Source: a virus
DNA length: 29,233 nt
Direction: 5' to 3' (one strand)
IMG/VR virus record: IMGVR_UViG_3300030055_000029
Location: 1-29,233 of that record
The notes beneath the pieces are model-generated. The model was not told the origin of the DNA. It saw only the letters and a list, made by a program, of their open reading frames with translations, and ran no database searches. Positions 16,585 through 24,152 of this stretch are shown here, piece by piece (positions within the stretch are counted from its first letter, which is position 1; every line of letters begins with the position of its first letter). A program made the position numbers and the translations under genes.

Positions 16585-17236
16585 ACAACAGCCCATTCTA
16601 ATCACATTGACAGCCCCATCTTGTGGAGGTAAAAGTTATCTTCTTAACTACATACGTGACATTGCAAAAATGCCATGTTTGATCTCAACCACTACAAGAC
16701 CTCCTCGAGCAAATGAAGTTGAAGGAGTTGATTATTATTTCATCACCGAAGAACAGTCTATTCAGTTAGCAGTTATGGATCAATTTGCTGAATTAGCAAT
16801 CTATAACGGTGTTCGATATGGGGTGACACGTAAAGAACTTAAAGAAAAACTTTCATCTGGTTATGCATTCCTGATTATCGAACCAGGTGGTCTCGAAGGG
16901 TACGTTCAATCTGCTATTGATATGGGTGCGAAGCATCTTAAGTACTACATCCATACTGATCCAGAAACACGCATTGAAAGATTCTATGATCGCGTGAACA
17001 AAGACGTTACAAAATTATTCGGAAAAACTCTTGATCGTGAATATACGAAACTCGATTTAGAAAGTGATACTAAGGAAATAATTCATGCATCACTGACAAG
17101 GTTCAGAAATATGCTAACAACGGAAATGACATGGGGCAGTGATTACCAATGGGACAGAATACTATTTGGTACAACATTTCCAGAAGAAAATTTACAAATC
17201 ATTCAAAATGATATTAGGGAATTGATTAAAAGCTGA
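16574..17236 (+). CDS. gmk: Guanylate kinase
   Basis: A 220-residue protein with P-loop APSCGGKS at 14-21 (GPSGxGKS in the family) and STTTRPPRANEVEGVDYYF at 38-56, the near-invariant GMP-binding signature. Length is close to the usual 200-210. It converts (d)GMP to (d)GDP. The Cys in the P-loop is unusual. It overlaps the preceding gene by 11 bases after GAGGAAA. In this operon it would supply dGTP for phage DNA; a role in activating another nucleotide is less likely. Confidence 0.88.
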   Translation: MTNRQQPILITLTAPSCGGKSYLLNYIRDIAKMPCLISTTTRPPRANEVEGVDYYFITEEQSIQLAVMDQFAELAIYNGVRYGVTRKELKEKLSSGYAFLIIEPGGLEGYVQSAIDMGAKHLKYYIHTDPETRIERFYDRVNKDVTKLFGKTLDREYTKLDLESDTKEIIHASLTRFRNMLTTEMTWGSDYQWDRILFGTTFPEENLQIIQNDIRELIKS

Positions 17237-17284
17237 CAGTCTATTAAATAAATAAATCATCAAATAACACATAAAGGATAACAC

Positions 17285-17713
17285 ATGACAAATACTACTC
17301 CCTCTTTCTGGCCAGCTGATATTGAAGATATGCACACTAAATTCGGTGTGAATAAAGTTGTTGCTACTCTCGATAAAGAACAACTCAAAACATATTTGAA
17401 GTTTCGTCTTGACATGGTCCAAGAAGAAGTAACTGAAGCAATGAGTGCATTCGCATCTGGAGATGCAGATGGTGTCGTTGATGCTTTGATTGACAATATC
17501 GTTTTTGCTATTGGTACATTGGATGTTTTCGGAATTGATCCATATGCTGCTTGGAATGAAGTCCATTCAAAGAATATGGAAAAATCACCAGGTGTAAAAG
17601 CTGGTCGTCCAAATCCATACGGATTCCCTGACCTTATTAAGCCACCGTCATGGCAGGCGCCGGTTCATTTAGATAATCTAGGGTTGTTATCTAAAGTATT
17701 CCCACAGGAGTAA
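17285..17713 (+). CDS. MazG-like all-alpha NTP pyrophosphatase (possible dCTPase)
   Basis: The 142-residue protein shows the metal-binding pattern of the all-alpha NTP pyrophosphohydrolases: QEEVTEA at 46-52 (E47, E48, E51) and DALIDNIVFAIGTLDVFGID at 66-85 (D66, D70), followed by EVHSKNMEK. These enzymes cut NTP to NMP and pyrophosphate. A phage with hmC DNA must destroy dCTP, as T4 gp56 does, and gp56 belongs to this broad fold; I infer dCTP, possibly dUTP, as substrate. AAGGATAA precedes the start. Confidence 0.78.
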   Translation: MTNTTPSFWPADIEDMHTKFGVNKVVATLDKEQLKTYLKFRLDMVQEEVTEAMSAFASGDADGVVDALIDNIVFAIGTLDVFGIDPYAAWNEVHSKNMEKSPGVKAGRPNPYGFPDLIKPPSWQAPVHLDNLGLLSKVFPQE

Positions 17714-17876
17714 TCATGAATAACCAGGGAGCATCTGCTAAAAAATTCTTATAATGGGACTCCCTGTGTCTGGTAAATGCAAATGAAGTATTAAGCGGTA
17801 GTTGCTGCCATTTATTGAGTTGAATAGATAATCCAATAAATAAATTATCTATCAATTATCGAGAGCTATTCACATT
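17714..17876 (+). other. Non-coding gap with inverted repeats before the ATPase gene
   Basis: No convincing gene; the only start, at 17716, gives 12 codons. CAGGGAG at 17725-17731 can pair with CTCCCTG at 17760-17766, enclosing a TATAAT at 17750-17755. Further on, ATAGATAAT (17824-17832) pairs with ATTATCTAT (17844-17852), with AATAAATA (late-promoter-like, one mismatch) in the loop. It may hold a promoter and leader for the ATPase gene. Confidence 0.35.
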
Positions 17877-19844
17877 ATGAAACTACTAGCATTTGCAAAT
17901 GCACAACATGAACTGAAAGAAGCTTCAGTCAAATCTGAGAATGTCCATCTTGCAATGGACAAAATGATTAAATTCATTCAAAAGAAACTTGATGTGAAAT
18001 TATTAAAGGTACCAGGTGTAGAACATTTTAACAATTCCAGCGACCACGGTTATGGAGTACGTTACATTTTCTCTGGTTCAACAAAATGTTTAAGATTTAA
18101 TTGGGCATCTGATGGTCAAGCTGGAAAGTCAAATGAAATTGTGTCAGTTGATATTTTCAATGGAAAAACTTCACACCCAAATTTCAATGTACATTGTAAA
18201 GGAATTTCCTTTGTAAGAGCCCTGCCTGTTATTATTGACATAATTGGTTCACCTTCTTTAGGAAAAGTAACTGCTTTCCCTGTTAATCCAACTGAAGCAA
18301 TTTCAGAATCTTTTCTGATTGAAGTCGCACGTGATGCTTTTACTGCTGAACGTGCACTAACTGACTTCCTAAAAAGATTAGGAGCAGGTAACGCATTGAC
18401 GAGATCAGATTTTATCGGATCATATCACATTGTTAATGTTGGTATTTTCGATACCATCATGCGCGATTTCAAAGATTCTTTTAGTATCTCAGGCAAACGC
18501 GTATCAATAAAAGTAGGTTCAAATTTGGGTGATCTGAAAGAATCAATCCTTTCAAAGTCGGGATCTGTAATTGTAACCGCTGGTGGTACAGATGAAAATT
18601 ATTTGAAGACTCCTCAAGAAGATGAACTTGCTGAGGAAGAAGGAAGTGACCACGTTCCATATAGTGATGCATTAGAACATCTTGAAGGTCTAGTTACTGG
18701 TACTATCAAGGGAGCATTCAATGCTTTGTTTGTTGCTGGTAAAGGTGGATGTTTTTCAGGTGACACAAAGATCAACATTGTTGTGAATGATTTAGTTCAT
18801 ACTGTTACGTTTTTTGAAATTGAACAAAGGGTAAAACAGTCATATGGTTTAGCTAGCCTTTTGTTGAATGAGTTTTATAAGATGGATGACGTAAAAGTTG
18901 AGACTCCAACCGGTTATTTGGACGTTTTGAGCTTTGTTAAGAAATCTGGTACAAAAGCTGTTGTGACTTTTCAATCTGGAATAGTTCATGAATGTCTTTC
19001 CAACCATCTTTATATCAATACCTCCGGTCATGCTGTTGCTGTCTATAATTTATATCCTGGTTCTCCAATAAGAATGAGGGATGGTACGTTAGATTTTATT
19101 AAATCAGTTGCGTTGACTGATGAACCAATGTTAGCATTCGATTTATCTGTTAGCGGTATCGATAGCATTTATGTTACGACTGATGGTATTCAATCTCACA
19201 ACACTGGTAAAACAACCATTGTTGAAAAGGTTTTACATTCACATGGATTGACAGATGGAAACGGTTATTACAAAAATACTGGTTCAGCGTCCGCAATCGG
19301 GATTTATCAATCTCTTTACAAAAATAGAAACAGCATTATTCTATTCGATGATTGTGATGGAGCACTATCTGATACAGATGCACGCAATCTTATTAAAGCA
19401 GCAACTGACACAAAGAAGAATAGAAAAATCGTATGGAATAAAAGAACATCTGGTAGCTATGACCCAAATGACATGAATGCTGCTTTGTATGCTGAAGATC
19501 CAGATAGATTTCCTACACACTTTGAATTTACTGGTCGTGTTATTTTTATTTCTAACTTACCACTTTCAAAATTGGATCCAGATGGTGCTATTAGAACACG
19601 TGCCTTCGTGATTAACATCAACCCAACTGATGATGAAATGTACGAACACATGGAAAAAATTCTTCATAACATCCGTCTTGAAGAAGGTCTTTCTCTATCA
19701 AAAGACGAAAGAGAAAACGTGTTTAAGGTTGTCAAAACATCCAAGCGTAAGGGTGATGTATCAATTAGAAAATTGGTTAGAGCTTTAAATCTAGCAGCAA
19801 CACACGCACCAGGTTGGGAAAAACTTGTGGACCTGTACGCCTGA
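17877..19844 (+). CDS. AAA-type ATPase containing a mini-intein in its Walker A loop
   Basis: The precursor has 655 residues; removing the intein (292-442) gives a 504-residue ATPase. The extein joins AGKGG to TGKTT, a complete Walker A. Walker B is IILFDDCD around 487-494, followed by a VIFISNLP sensor-like strand and an IRTRAF arginine segment. The C-terminal part and motif order match the product of 27273-28241 (GEGGLGKT, IIIFDDCD, FISNLP, IRSRA), so the two are paralogues. The first 250 residues are specific to this copy; an LKE|A at residues 13-16 resembles a prohead protease site but may be chance. Function unknown: a phage P-loop motor or remodelling protein. The SD is weak. Confidence 0.8.
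   Translation: MKLLAFANAQHELKEASVKSENVHLAMDKMIKFIQKKLDVKLLKVPGVEHFNNSSDHGYGVRYIFSGSTKCLRFNWASDGQAGKSNEIVSVDIFNGKTSHPNFNVHCKGISFVRALPVIIDIIGSPSLGKVTAFPVNPTEAISESFLIEVARDAFTAERALTDFLKRLGAGNALTRSDFIGSYHIVNVGIFDTIMRDFKDSFSISGKRVSIKVGSNLGDLKESILSKSGSVIVTAGGTDENYLKTPQEDELAEEEGSDHVPYSDALEHLEGLVTGTIKGAFNALFVAGKGGCFSGDTKINIVVNDLVHTVTFFEIEQRVKQSYGLASLLLNEFYKMDDVKVETPTGYLDVLSFVKKSGTKAVVTFQSGIVHECLSNHLYINTSGHAVAVYNLYPGSPIRMRDGTLDFIKSVALTDEPMLAFDLSVSGIDSIYVTTDGIQSHNTGKTTIVEKVLHSHGLTDGNGYYKNTGSASAIGIYQSLYKNRNSIILFDDCDGALSDTDARNLIKAATDTKKNRKIVWNKRTSGSYDPNDMNAALYAEDPDRFPTHFEFTGRVIFISNLPLSKLDPDGAIRTRAFVININPTDDEMYEHMEKILHNIRLEEGLSLSKDERENVFKVVKTSKRKGDVSIRKLVRALNLAATHAPGWEKLVDLYA
18750..19202 (+). mobile_element. 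Mini-intein (151 residues, no homing endonuclease)
   Basis: The in-frame insert begins with Cys (CFSGDTKI, a typical block A) and ends SHN before a Thr. The C-terminal block F is visible (AFDLSVSG...TTDGIQSHN). Block B is atypical: in CLSNHLYIN the His is present but the usual Thr three residues earlier is Leu. At 151 residues there is no room for a LAGLIDADG or HNH endonuclease. The insertion splits the Walker A between G and T, a common choice of conserved site for inteins. Splicing should restore the ATPase using +1 Thr. Confidence 0.88.
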
Positions 19845-19865
19845 TGGAATAAATCAGCACTTTCT

Positions 19866-19873
19866 TATAAATA
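19866..19873 (+). promoter_or_regulatory. T4-type late promoter TATAAATA for the GIY-YIG gene
   Basis: An exact late octamer, the second in a gene gap in this window. Initiation would fall about 6-7 bases downstream, near 19880, at the end of the 5' arm of the hairpin described next. Late transcripts would then carry the ribosome binding site unpaired. Confidence 0.65.
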
Positions 19874-19899
19874 CTCCTATCTAAATAATAGGAGTATTT
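19869..19899 (+). terminator. Hairpin burying the ribosome binding site, also a likely terminator
   Basis: Bases 19869-19880 pair perfectly with 19888-19899 (12 bp, 7-base loop), followed by TTTTT overlapping the stem end. The 3' arm contains GGAG (19891-19894), the only Shine-Dalgarno for the ATG at 19902. Readthrough transcripts from the ATPase gene would be terminated here or carry an inaccessible start. Confidence 0.75.
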
Positions 19900-19901
19900 T
19901 T

Positions 19902-20756
19902 ATGTCTGAAAATAGAAGAGCATCCCAAAGAACATATCACATTATCTATAGAACTACATGTGATATTACGGGTAAATGGTATATTGGGATGCACAGCACT
20001 GATAAACTTGATGATGGATATTTAGGTTCCGGAATGCACTTATGGAGATCAATTGATAAGTATGGTAAAGATCACCATAGAGTTGAAATAATAGAATATC
20101 TTTCTGATAGAAAATCTTTATCAGAAAGAGAAAGAGAACTTCTAAAAGAAGCAAAAAAAGATCCACTATGTATGAATATTGCTTGGGGAGGTGAAGGATA
20201 TTATGATCGTCCTCCTACAACCGAAGAAACTGCTGCTAAACTTTCTAAAGCATCTAAGAATTATGTTCGTACAAAAGAATGGTATGAAAAAGCTGTTGCT
20301 ACTAGAATGGCAAATGACGGTTATAATGTTACAAGTGAGACAAAAGAAAAGATTAGAACTGCTCTTACTGGAAAAACTCTTACAGAAGAACATAAGCAAA
20401 AAATTTCTATTGGTGGTACTGGACAAAAGAGAACAGAAGAAACTTGTAAGAATATTTCCAAAGCTCTTAAGGGAAAAAAGTTCAAATCTGGATTGGATAG
20501 AAAACCAGTATCTAAAGAAACACGAGAAAACACAAGTAAAATTCGTATGGGGCAAAAGCTAACAGAAGAGCAACGTCAACAGCGGGCATTGAATAAATTG
20601 AAACGTATTGAGCTCGGTATTCAAAAAGCAAATGTGCGTCCAACTAAAAAGTGTACGGTTGATGGTATCAAAATTTATGCATCTGTTAGAGAGATGGTGA
20701 AGGAACTTGGCTCAGGTAAAAATGGAACACATTCTCCTTCATTTAGATTTATTTAG
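19902..20756 (+). CDS. Free-standing GIY-YIG homing endonuclease with NUMOD3 repeats
   Basis: A 284-residue protein. The GIY-YIG core is HIIY (13-16) with WYIG (26-29), then an Arg in LWRSIDKYG, VEIIEYL, a Glu-rich helix (ERERELL) and NIAWGGEG. Residues 100-240 hold repeated NUMOD3 DNA-binding motifs, such as SETKEKIRTALTGK, LTEEHKQKIS, TEETCKNISKALKGK and LTEEQRQQRA. T4 Seg proteins and I-TevI relatives are built this way. It lies 57 bases downstream of the intein-bearing ATPase gene and probably cuts a nearby site in related phages, spreading itself and perhaps the intein. Expression appears restricted by the upstream hairpin. Confidence 0.88.
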   Translation: MSENRRASQRTYHIIYRTTCDITGKWYIGMHSTDKLDDGYLGSGMHLWRSIDKYGKDHHRVEIIEYLSDRKSLSERERELLKEAKKDPLCMNIAWGGEGYYDRPPTTEETAAKLSKASKNYVRTKEWYEKAVATRMANDGYNVTSETKEKIRTALTGKTLTEEHKQKISIGGTGQKRTEETCKNISKALKGKKFKSGLDRKPVSKETRENTSKIRMGQKLTEEQRQQRALNKLKRIELGIQKANVRPTKKCTVDGIKIYASVREMVKELGSGKNGTHSPSFRFI

Positions 20757-20776
20757 TTTATGATAAATTTGTGTCG

Positions 20777-20785
20777 TGATATAAT
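20777..20785 (+). promoter_or_regulatory. Extended -10 promoter TGATATAAT
   Basis: A perfect TGnTATAAT. The predicted start of transcription (7 bases after the hexamer) is the A of the ATG at 20792, so the mRNA would have no leader. Five near-identical copies occur at 24165, 24398, 24943, 27231 and 28282. Confidence 0.6.
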
Positions 20786-20791
20786 TATTTC

Positions 20792-21157
20792 ATGAAATTT
20801 TTCACTTCACTAATTAATAAAATGTTTGTTAAAAAAGATGCAGAACGCGAATTTGTTCTAGACCCGGTGACGTCTAGTGATAGAGCTTTTATTTCCAAGC
20901 ATATACCCCAAAATAATGCAGATATAACTTGGTCTGGAATGCAAGATGAGAAATACGTTCTACCAACTAATGTCACTGCATATTATGGAAAAGGTCGAAT
21001 AAACTTTTTCAAACATAAAGGGCAATTAACTGCTGATGTTGGTTTTTATAACTCAAGTTATGATGCACAACATCCTCATATATCTCCAATCACAATCTTT
21101 GAAGAGAAAATTTCTACTGATGAAGATATGATTAAACTTAAGGAGATGATAGCATGA
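20792..21157 (+). CDS. Unknown protein, possibly leaderless mRNA
   Basis: A 121-residue protein with a hydrophobic-basic start (MKFFTSLINKMFVKK) and a mixed alpha/beta remainder. No Shine-Dalgarno is seen before either the first ATG or the internal one at residue 11. It overlaps the next gene by four bases (ATGA). The family is not recognised. Confidence 0.6.
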   Translation: MKFFTSLINKMFVKKDAEREFVLDPVTSSDRAFISKHIPQNNADITWSGMQDEKYVLPTNVTAYYGKGRINFFKHKGQLTADVGFYNSSYDAQHPHISPITIFEEKISTDEDMIKLKEMIA

Positions 21158-21528
21158 GTGAAATAGACACAACGTGGCATGGTAGCAAACAAGATTTGAA
21201 TTGGTATGAGCTTTACAAAAGCAATTCAGTAAAAGTAAAAACTAAAAATCATTCTGGTATTGGTGGTCAACCACGTGGAACATACACCATTAGAAGTATG
21301 AAGAAGGTAAGTCCATCTAAAGCAGATTTCACAATTAATTTTGATGGTGGACAGGTAACAGCATCAGTTGATTTAGACAATCCCCAAATGGTAGTTGATA
21401 AAAAATATGACACTGTGCTTGCGTTCAAATTCTACAGTGGAGATATGCCAATCACAGCGCGTCAAGCATTCAATCTTTTTCAGATTAGATCAACAAAAGA
21501 TTTGATTAAGCATAATGTCAGTGTATAA
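21154..21528 (+). CDS. Unknown protein
   Basis: A 124-residue protein coupled to the previous gene; AAGGAG lies before its start. It is basic in the N-terminal half (VKVKTKNHSGIGGQPRG) and beta-rich, with a helical C terminus (ITARQAFNLFQIRS). No motif recognised. It ends just before a terminator, closing a two-gene unit with the 20792 gene. Confidence 0.65.
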   Translation: MSEIDTTWHGSKQDLNWYELYKSNSVKVKTKNHSGIGGQPRGTYTIRSMKKVSPSKADFTINFDGGQVTASVDLDNPQMVVDKKYDTVLAFKFYSGDMPITARQAFNLFQIRSTKDLIKHNVSV

Positions 21529-21535
21529 TCACTCT

Positions 21536-21560
21536 ATCTTAAATTATTAAGATTTTTATT
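21536..21560 (+). terminator. Rho-independent terminator
   Basis: ATCTTAA-ATTA-TTAAGAT is a 7-bp stem followed by TTTTATT. It is AT-rich and therefore weak, but correctly placed between the 21528 stop and the next gene start at 21581. Confidence 0.55.
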
Positions 21561-21580
21561 TTGAAAAGGAGTTAGAATTA

Positions 21581-21862
21581 ATGTTTCTTTTAGTAATCTT
21601 GGAAGTGTTTCTGGTTATCGGTGTCGTTCTGATACTGTTAACTCAGATCATTATGCCAATGCTATTTGGCACACGATTGTTTCCATTGTTCAGGAATTCT
21701 GAACTGAAAAAGAAGGTCGAGGAAACACGACATCAAGTTGAAGACTTGAAAGACCAAAATGAACAACTTGATGTTCTCTCTGGTCTACTTGCAGAGCGCA
21801 AGGCTCTCGAGGAACAAATTGCAAAAATCGAAAATCAATCAACTGAAAATGGAGTTAAATAA
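21581..21862 (+). CDS. Small membrane protein with coiled coil
   Basis: A 93-residue protein after a strong AAGGAG. Residues 1-30 form one long hydrophobic helix (LLVILEVFLVIGVVLILLTQ), then a basic stretch (RLFPLFRNSELKKK) and a charged coiled coil to residue 85. It is anchored in the inner membrane, with the coil probably cytoplasmic. Its TAA overlaps the ATG of the SPFH protein (TAATG), which suggests a shared complex. Function unknown. Confidence 0.75.
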   Translation: MFLLVILEVFLVIGVVLILLTQIIMPMLFGTRLFPLFRNSELKKKVEETRHQVEDLKDQNEQLDVLSGLLAERKALEEQIAKIENQSTENGVK

Positions 21863-23100
21863 TGATCGCAAATAAGAAGTTTGTTTTGGGTGCTATTGCT
21901 GCCGCTGCTACTGTTGTCACCTTGGTGCTTTCACCGATGCTTGTTGAAAACGTTGATGCCGGTAACATCACTGTTATTCAATCCCCGGTTTCTGGTGACT
22001 TGACTGTTTACTTTGATGGTGGTTGGAAGTGGCAAGGTTTTGGTAAGGTAACGACTTATCCTCGTCGTGATATTTTTGATTTCAGCATCAAGAAAGCCGA
22101 GGGTGCCGATAAAGCTGTTCCAGGTGATGAATCTGACAAGTCTATCCCAACTCGTTTTAATGATGGTGGTAATGGTAGCATCTCTGGTACCATGAACTGG
22201 CAAATGCCTTTGAAGGCTGATAGTGTTATTGCTTTGCACAAGGATTTCGGTTCTGTAGCAGCAATTGAACAGCAATTGATTCGTACTGCTATGCAGAAAG
22301 TTGTTTACAACGTTGGTCCAACAATGTCGTCTACCGAATCTTCTGCTGAAAAACGTCCAGAAATTCCAAAGTATGTTGATGACCAATTGATTCATGGTCC
22401 CTACTTGACGAAGACTGTTCAAATGATTCAACAAGACCCCGTGACTGGAAAAGATAAGCAAGTTGCAGTAGTGCAAATTGCTATGAGTGACAATGGTCAA
22501 CCACTCCGTGAATCCAAATCTCAGATTACTGAGTATGGCATCATGCTTCAACCAGTGTCTATCAATCAAATCCGATACAACAAGATTGTTGAAGATCAAA
22601 TTGCTCAACGCCAAATTGCAACAACCCAAGTTCAAATTTCTATTGCGAATGCTCGAAAAGCTGAACAAGAAGCAATCACTACTGAGCAACAAGGTAAGGC
22701 AAATGCTGCAAAAGCTAAGTGGGAACAAGAAGTTGAAAATGCTAAGACCATCGCTGATGCACAAGCAAAGATCATTATTGCTGATGCTAACGTAAAGGAA
22801 GCCGAAGCATTCAAGAAGTCTGAAACTCTCCGCGGTGAAGGTGAAGCTGCTCGTAAGCGGTTGGTTATGGAAGCCGACGGTCAATTGGACAAGAAGCTTG
22901 AAGCTATTGTGAAGATCAACTCGCTTTATGCTGATGCAATCAAGTCTGCTCAACCCGGCGCATGGAGTCCTTCTGTTGTTATGGGTGGTTCTTCTGGTAC
23001 AAATGGTGGTCAAAATGCTTCAACTTTGGTTGATCTCATGACTGCTAAAACTGCCAAGGAAATTGGATTGGATCTTTCTGTCCGCACAGGTAAGAAGTAA
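21862..23100 (+). CDS. SPFH/band-7 (stomatin-prohibitin-like) membrane protein
   Basis: A 412-residue protein. Residues 5-26 are an N-terminal membrane anchor (VLGAIAAAATVVTLVLSPML). Residues 33-240 look like an SPFH domain (NITVIQSPVSGDLTVYFDGGW early, SITEYGIMLQPVSINQIRY-like strand late). About 245-345 are a long Ala/Glu/Lys-rich helix with repeated KAEQEA, GKANAAKAK and GEGEAARKR units, as in flotillin and HflK/HflC. Such proteins assemble rings that organise membranes and regulate proteases such as FtsH. A phage copy could replace or poison host HflKC. Its codons look richer in G and C than the neighbours, which produces a long open antisense frame. Expression with the preceding coiled-coil protein is likely. 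Confidence 0.78.
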   Translation: MIANKKFVLGAIAAAATVVTLVLSPMLVENVDAGNITVIQSPVSGDLTVYFDGGWKWQGFGKVTTYPRRDIFDFSIKKAEGADKAVPGDESDKSIPTRFNDGGNGSISGTMNWQMPLKADSVIALHKDFGSVAAIEQQLIRTAMQKVVYNVGPTMSSTESSAEKRPEIPKYVDDQLIHGPYLTKTVQMIQQDPVTGKDKQVAVVQIAMSDNGQPLRESKSQITEYGIMLQPVSINQIRYNKIVEDQIAQRQIATTQVQISIANARKAEQEAITTEQQGKANAAKAKWEQEVENAKTIADAQAKIIIADANVKEAEAFKKSETLRGEGEAARKRLVMEADGQLDKKLEAIVKINSLYADAIKSAQPGAWSPSVVMGGSSGTNGGQNASTLVDLMTAKTAKEIGLDLSVRTGKK

Positions 23101-23118
23101 TTCTTAACTAACTAAAAA

Positions 23119-23146
23119 GAGAGGAGTACAATTTTGTACTCCTCTT
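23119..23146 (-). terminator. Hairpin with terminator features on the minus strand
   Basis: AGAGGAGTACA (23120-23130) pairs with TGTACTCCTCT (23135-23145), an 11-bp stem with a 4-base loop. On the plus strand it is followed by GTTGCA, not a T run; on the minus strand it is followed by CTTTTT. It may stop antisense transcription, act as a weak plus terminator, or protect the SPFH mRNA 3' end. Confidence 0.5.
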
Positions 23147-23165
23147 GTTGCATAAGGAGATAATT

Positions 23166-24152
23166 ATGGGTGGTTGGTCAAACGTCATAACACAAAGTTC
23201 AAAAATCCTACCAAGTGATATTCCTTTGGTCGTGGATGTACTTAAGACATTTGAAAATGAGTTCAATGAATTTATTGATAGGGATCATCATCAACCTATC
23301 AAGTTTGGAAATGTTGTAGGTTCAACAGCGTATTTTGAGAGGGATTTAATAGAAAATCCAACAAAGGAATACGGCGACATTGATGTCATTTTTGTTATTC
23401 CTAGAATGTGGCAAATGACTGAGAGTGCAAACACCACATTATATAGGCAGCTAATTGAAAACTTTATTCATACCACCACCCCAATTTATTTGTTAGCAGA
23501 TGATACAGTAAATGGTGCAAATATAATTTTCATCATTAACGGGAAATTTATCCAAATAGATTTCATCACTACATTTCCAGAATATGAGAAATGGGCGACC
23601 TTTAGGATGACTCCAGAATACGGTCTTAAAGGTATATTCATGGGATTCCTTTTTGCGTCTTTGGCTGAAGTTCTCTATTTGAGTATTGGAACATCAGGGA
23701 TCCAAGCTAAATTTGCTGAAGGAAAATTGATTCCATTTAAGAAGAGAAAATTTGATACCACAGAACATGTCACCAGTTCTATTGAATATTTTGCTGTTGA
23801 TATTGTTACTTTTTTCTCTTATCTCAAAAATATAAACCCAAATGTGTGCACAGAGTTATTGGATAATCCCAACATGCACGAAATATCTTTTAAGAATTTG
23901 GTATCTATGATCATTGGTATTGGAAAATCCTTAGAGCTAAATGGTTTATTTGGTGTTGGTAATCTAAGCCATATTAAAAACCATGATGACTACATCACAC
24001 AAATTGTTTCTGTGTTTAATAGAAAGGCTGATGAATCTGCAAATGCTTCTAAGTTCAACAAAGCATCAACAGAAGAAGCAATCAACAAAGCAAATGCAAC
24101 TAAGAAACTAATTACTGAGAAATCAAAAGAATTAGTGAAATTACTGGCATAA
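23166..24152 (+). CDS. Nucleotidyltransferase-fold protein
   Basis: The start is ATG 23166 with AAGGAG ahead; an upstream TTG at 23145 lies in the hairpin and is rejected. The protein has 328 residues. Polymerase-beta-type motifs: VGST at 51-54, GDIDVIF at 70-76 (D71, D73) and D132 in IDFITT. GS falls at residues 52-53 in both this protein and that of 3633-4514, and both have Trp after the third Asp and a Lys-rich end, so they are likely distant paralogues. This one has no LFE leader and lies among probable early genes, so it would act in the cell rather than be packaged. The substrate is unknown. Confidence 0.65.
   Translation: MGGWSNVITQSSKILPSDIPLVVDVLKTFENEFNEFIDRDHHQPIKFGNVVGSTAYFERDLIENPTKEYGDIDVIFVIPRMWQMTESANTTLYRQLIENFIHTTTPIYLLADDTVNGANIIFIINGKFIQIDFITTFPEYEKWATFRMTPEYGLKGIFMGFLFASLAEVLYLSIGTSGIQAKFAEGKLIPFKKRKFDTTEHVTSSIEYFAVDIVTFFSYLKNINPNVCTELLDNPNMHEISFKNLVSMIIGIGKSLELNGLFGVGNLSHIKNHDDYITQIVSVFNRKADESANASKFNKASTEEAINKANATKKLITEKSKELVKLLA

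Noticed and set aside
17240-17258. AATAAATA-like tract before the MazG-like gene
   Set aside because: Simple TAAATAAATAAAT run; cannot be told from AT-rich background.
17716-17754. 12-codon open frame after the MazG-like gene
   Set aside because: Too short and inside a likely structured leader; no supporting feature beyond a ribosome binding site-like AGGAG.
21931-23013. A 360-codon minus-strand open frame
   Set aside because: Antisense to the SPFH gene; low-complexity His/Leu/Asn composition and lack of motifs show it arises from codon bias.
23145-23165. Upstream TTG start for the second nucleotidyltransferase gene
   Set aside because: It would begin at the 3' edge of the hairpin; the ATG at 23166 has a proper AAGGAG.
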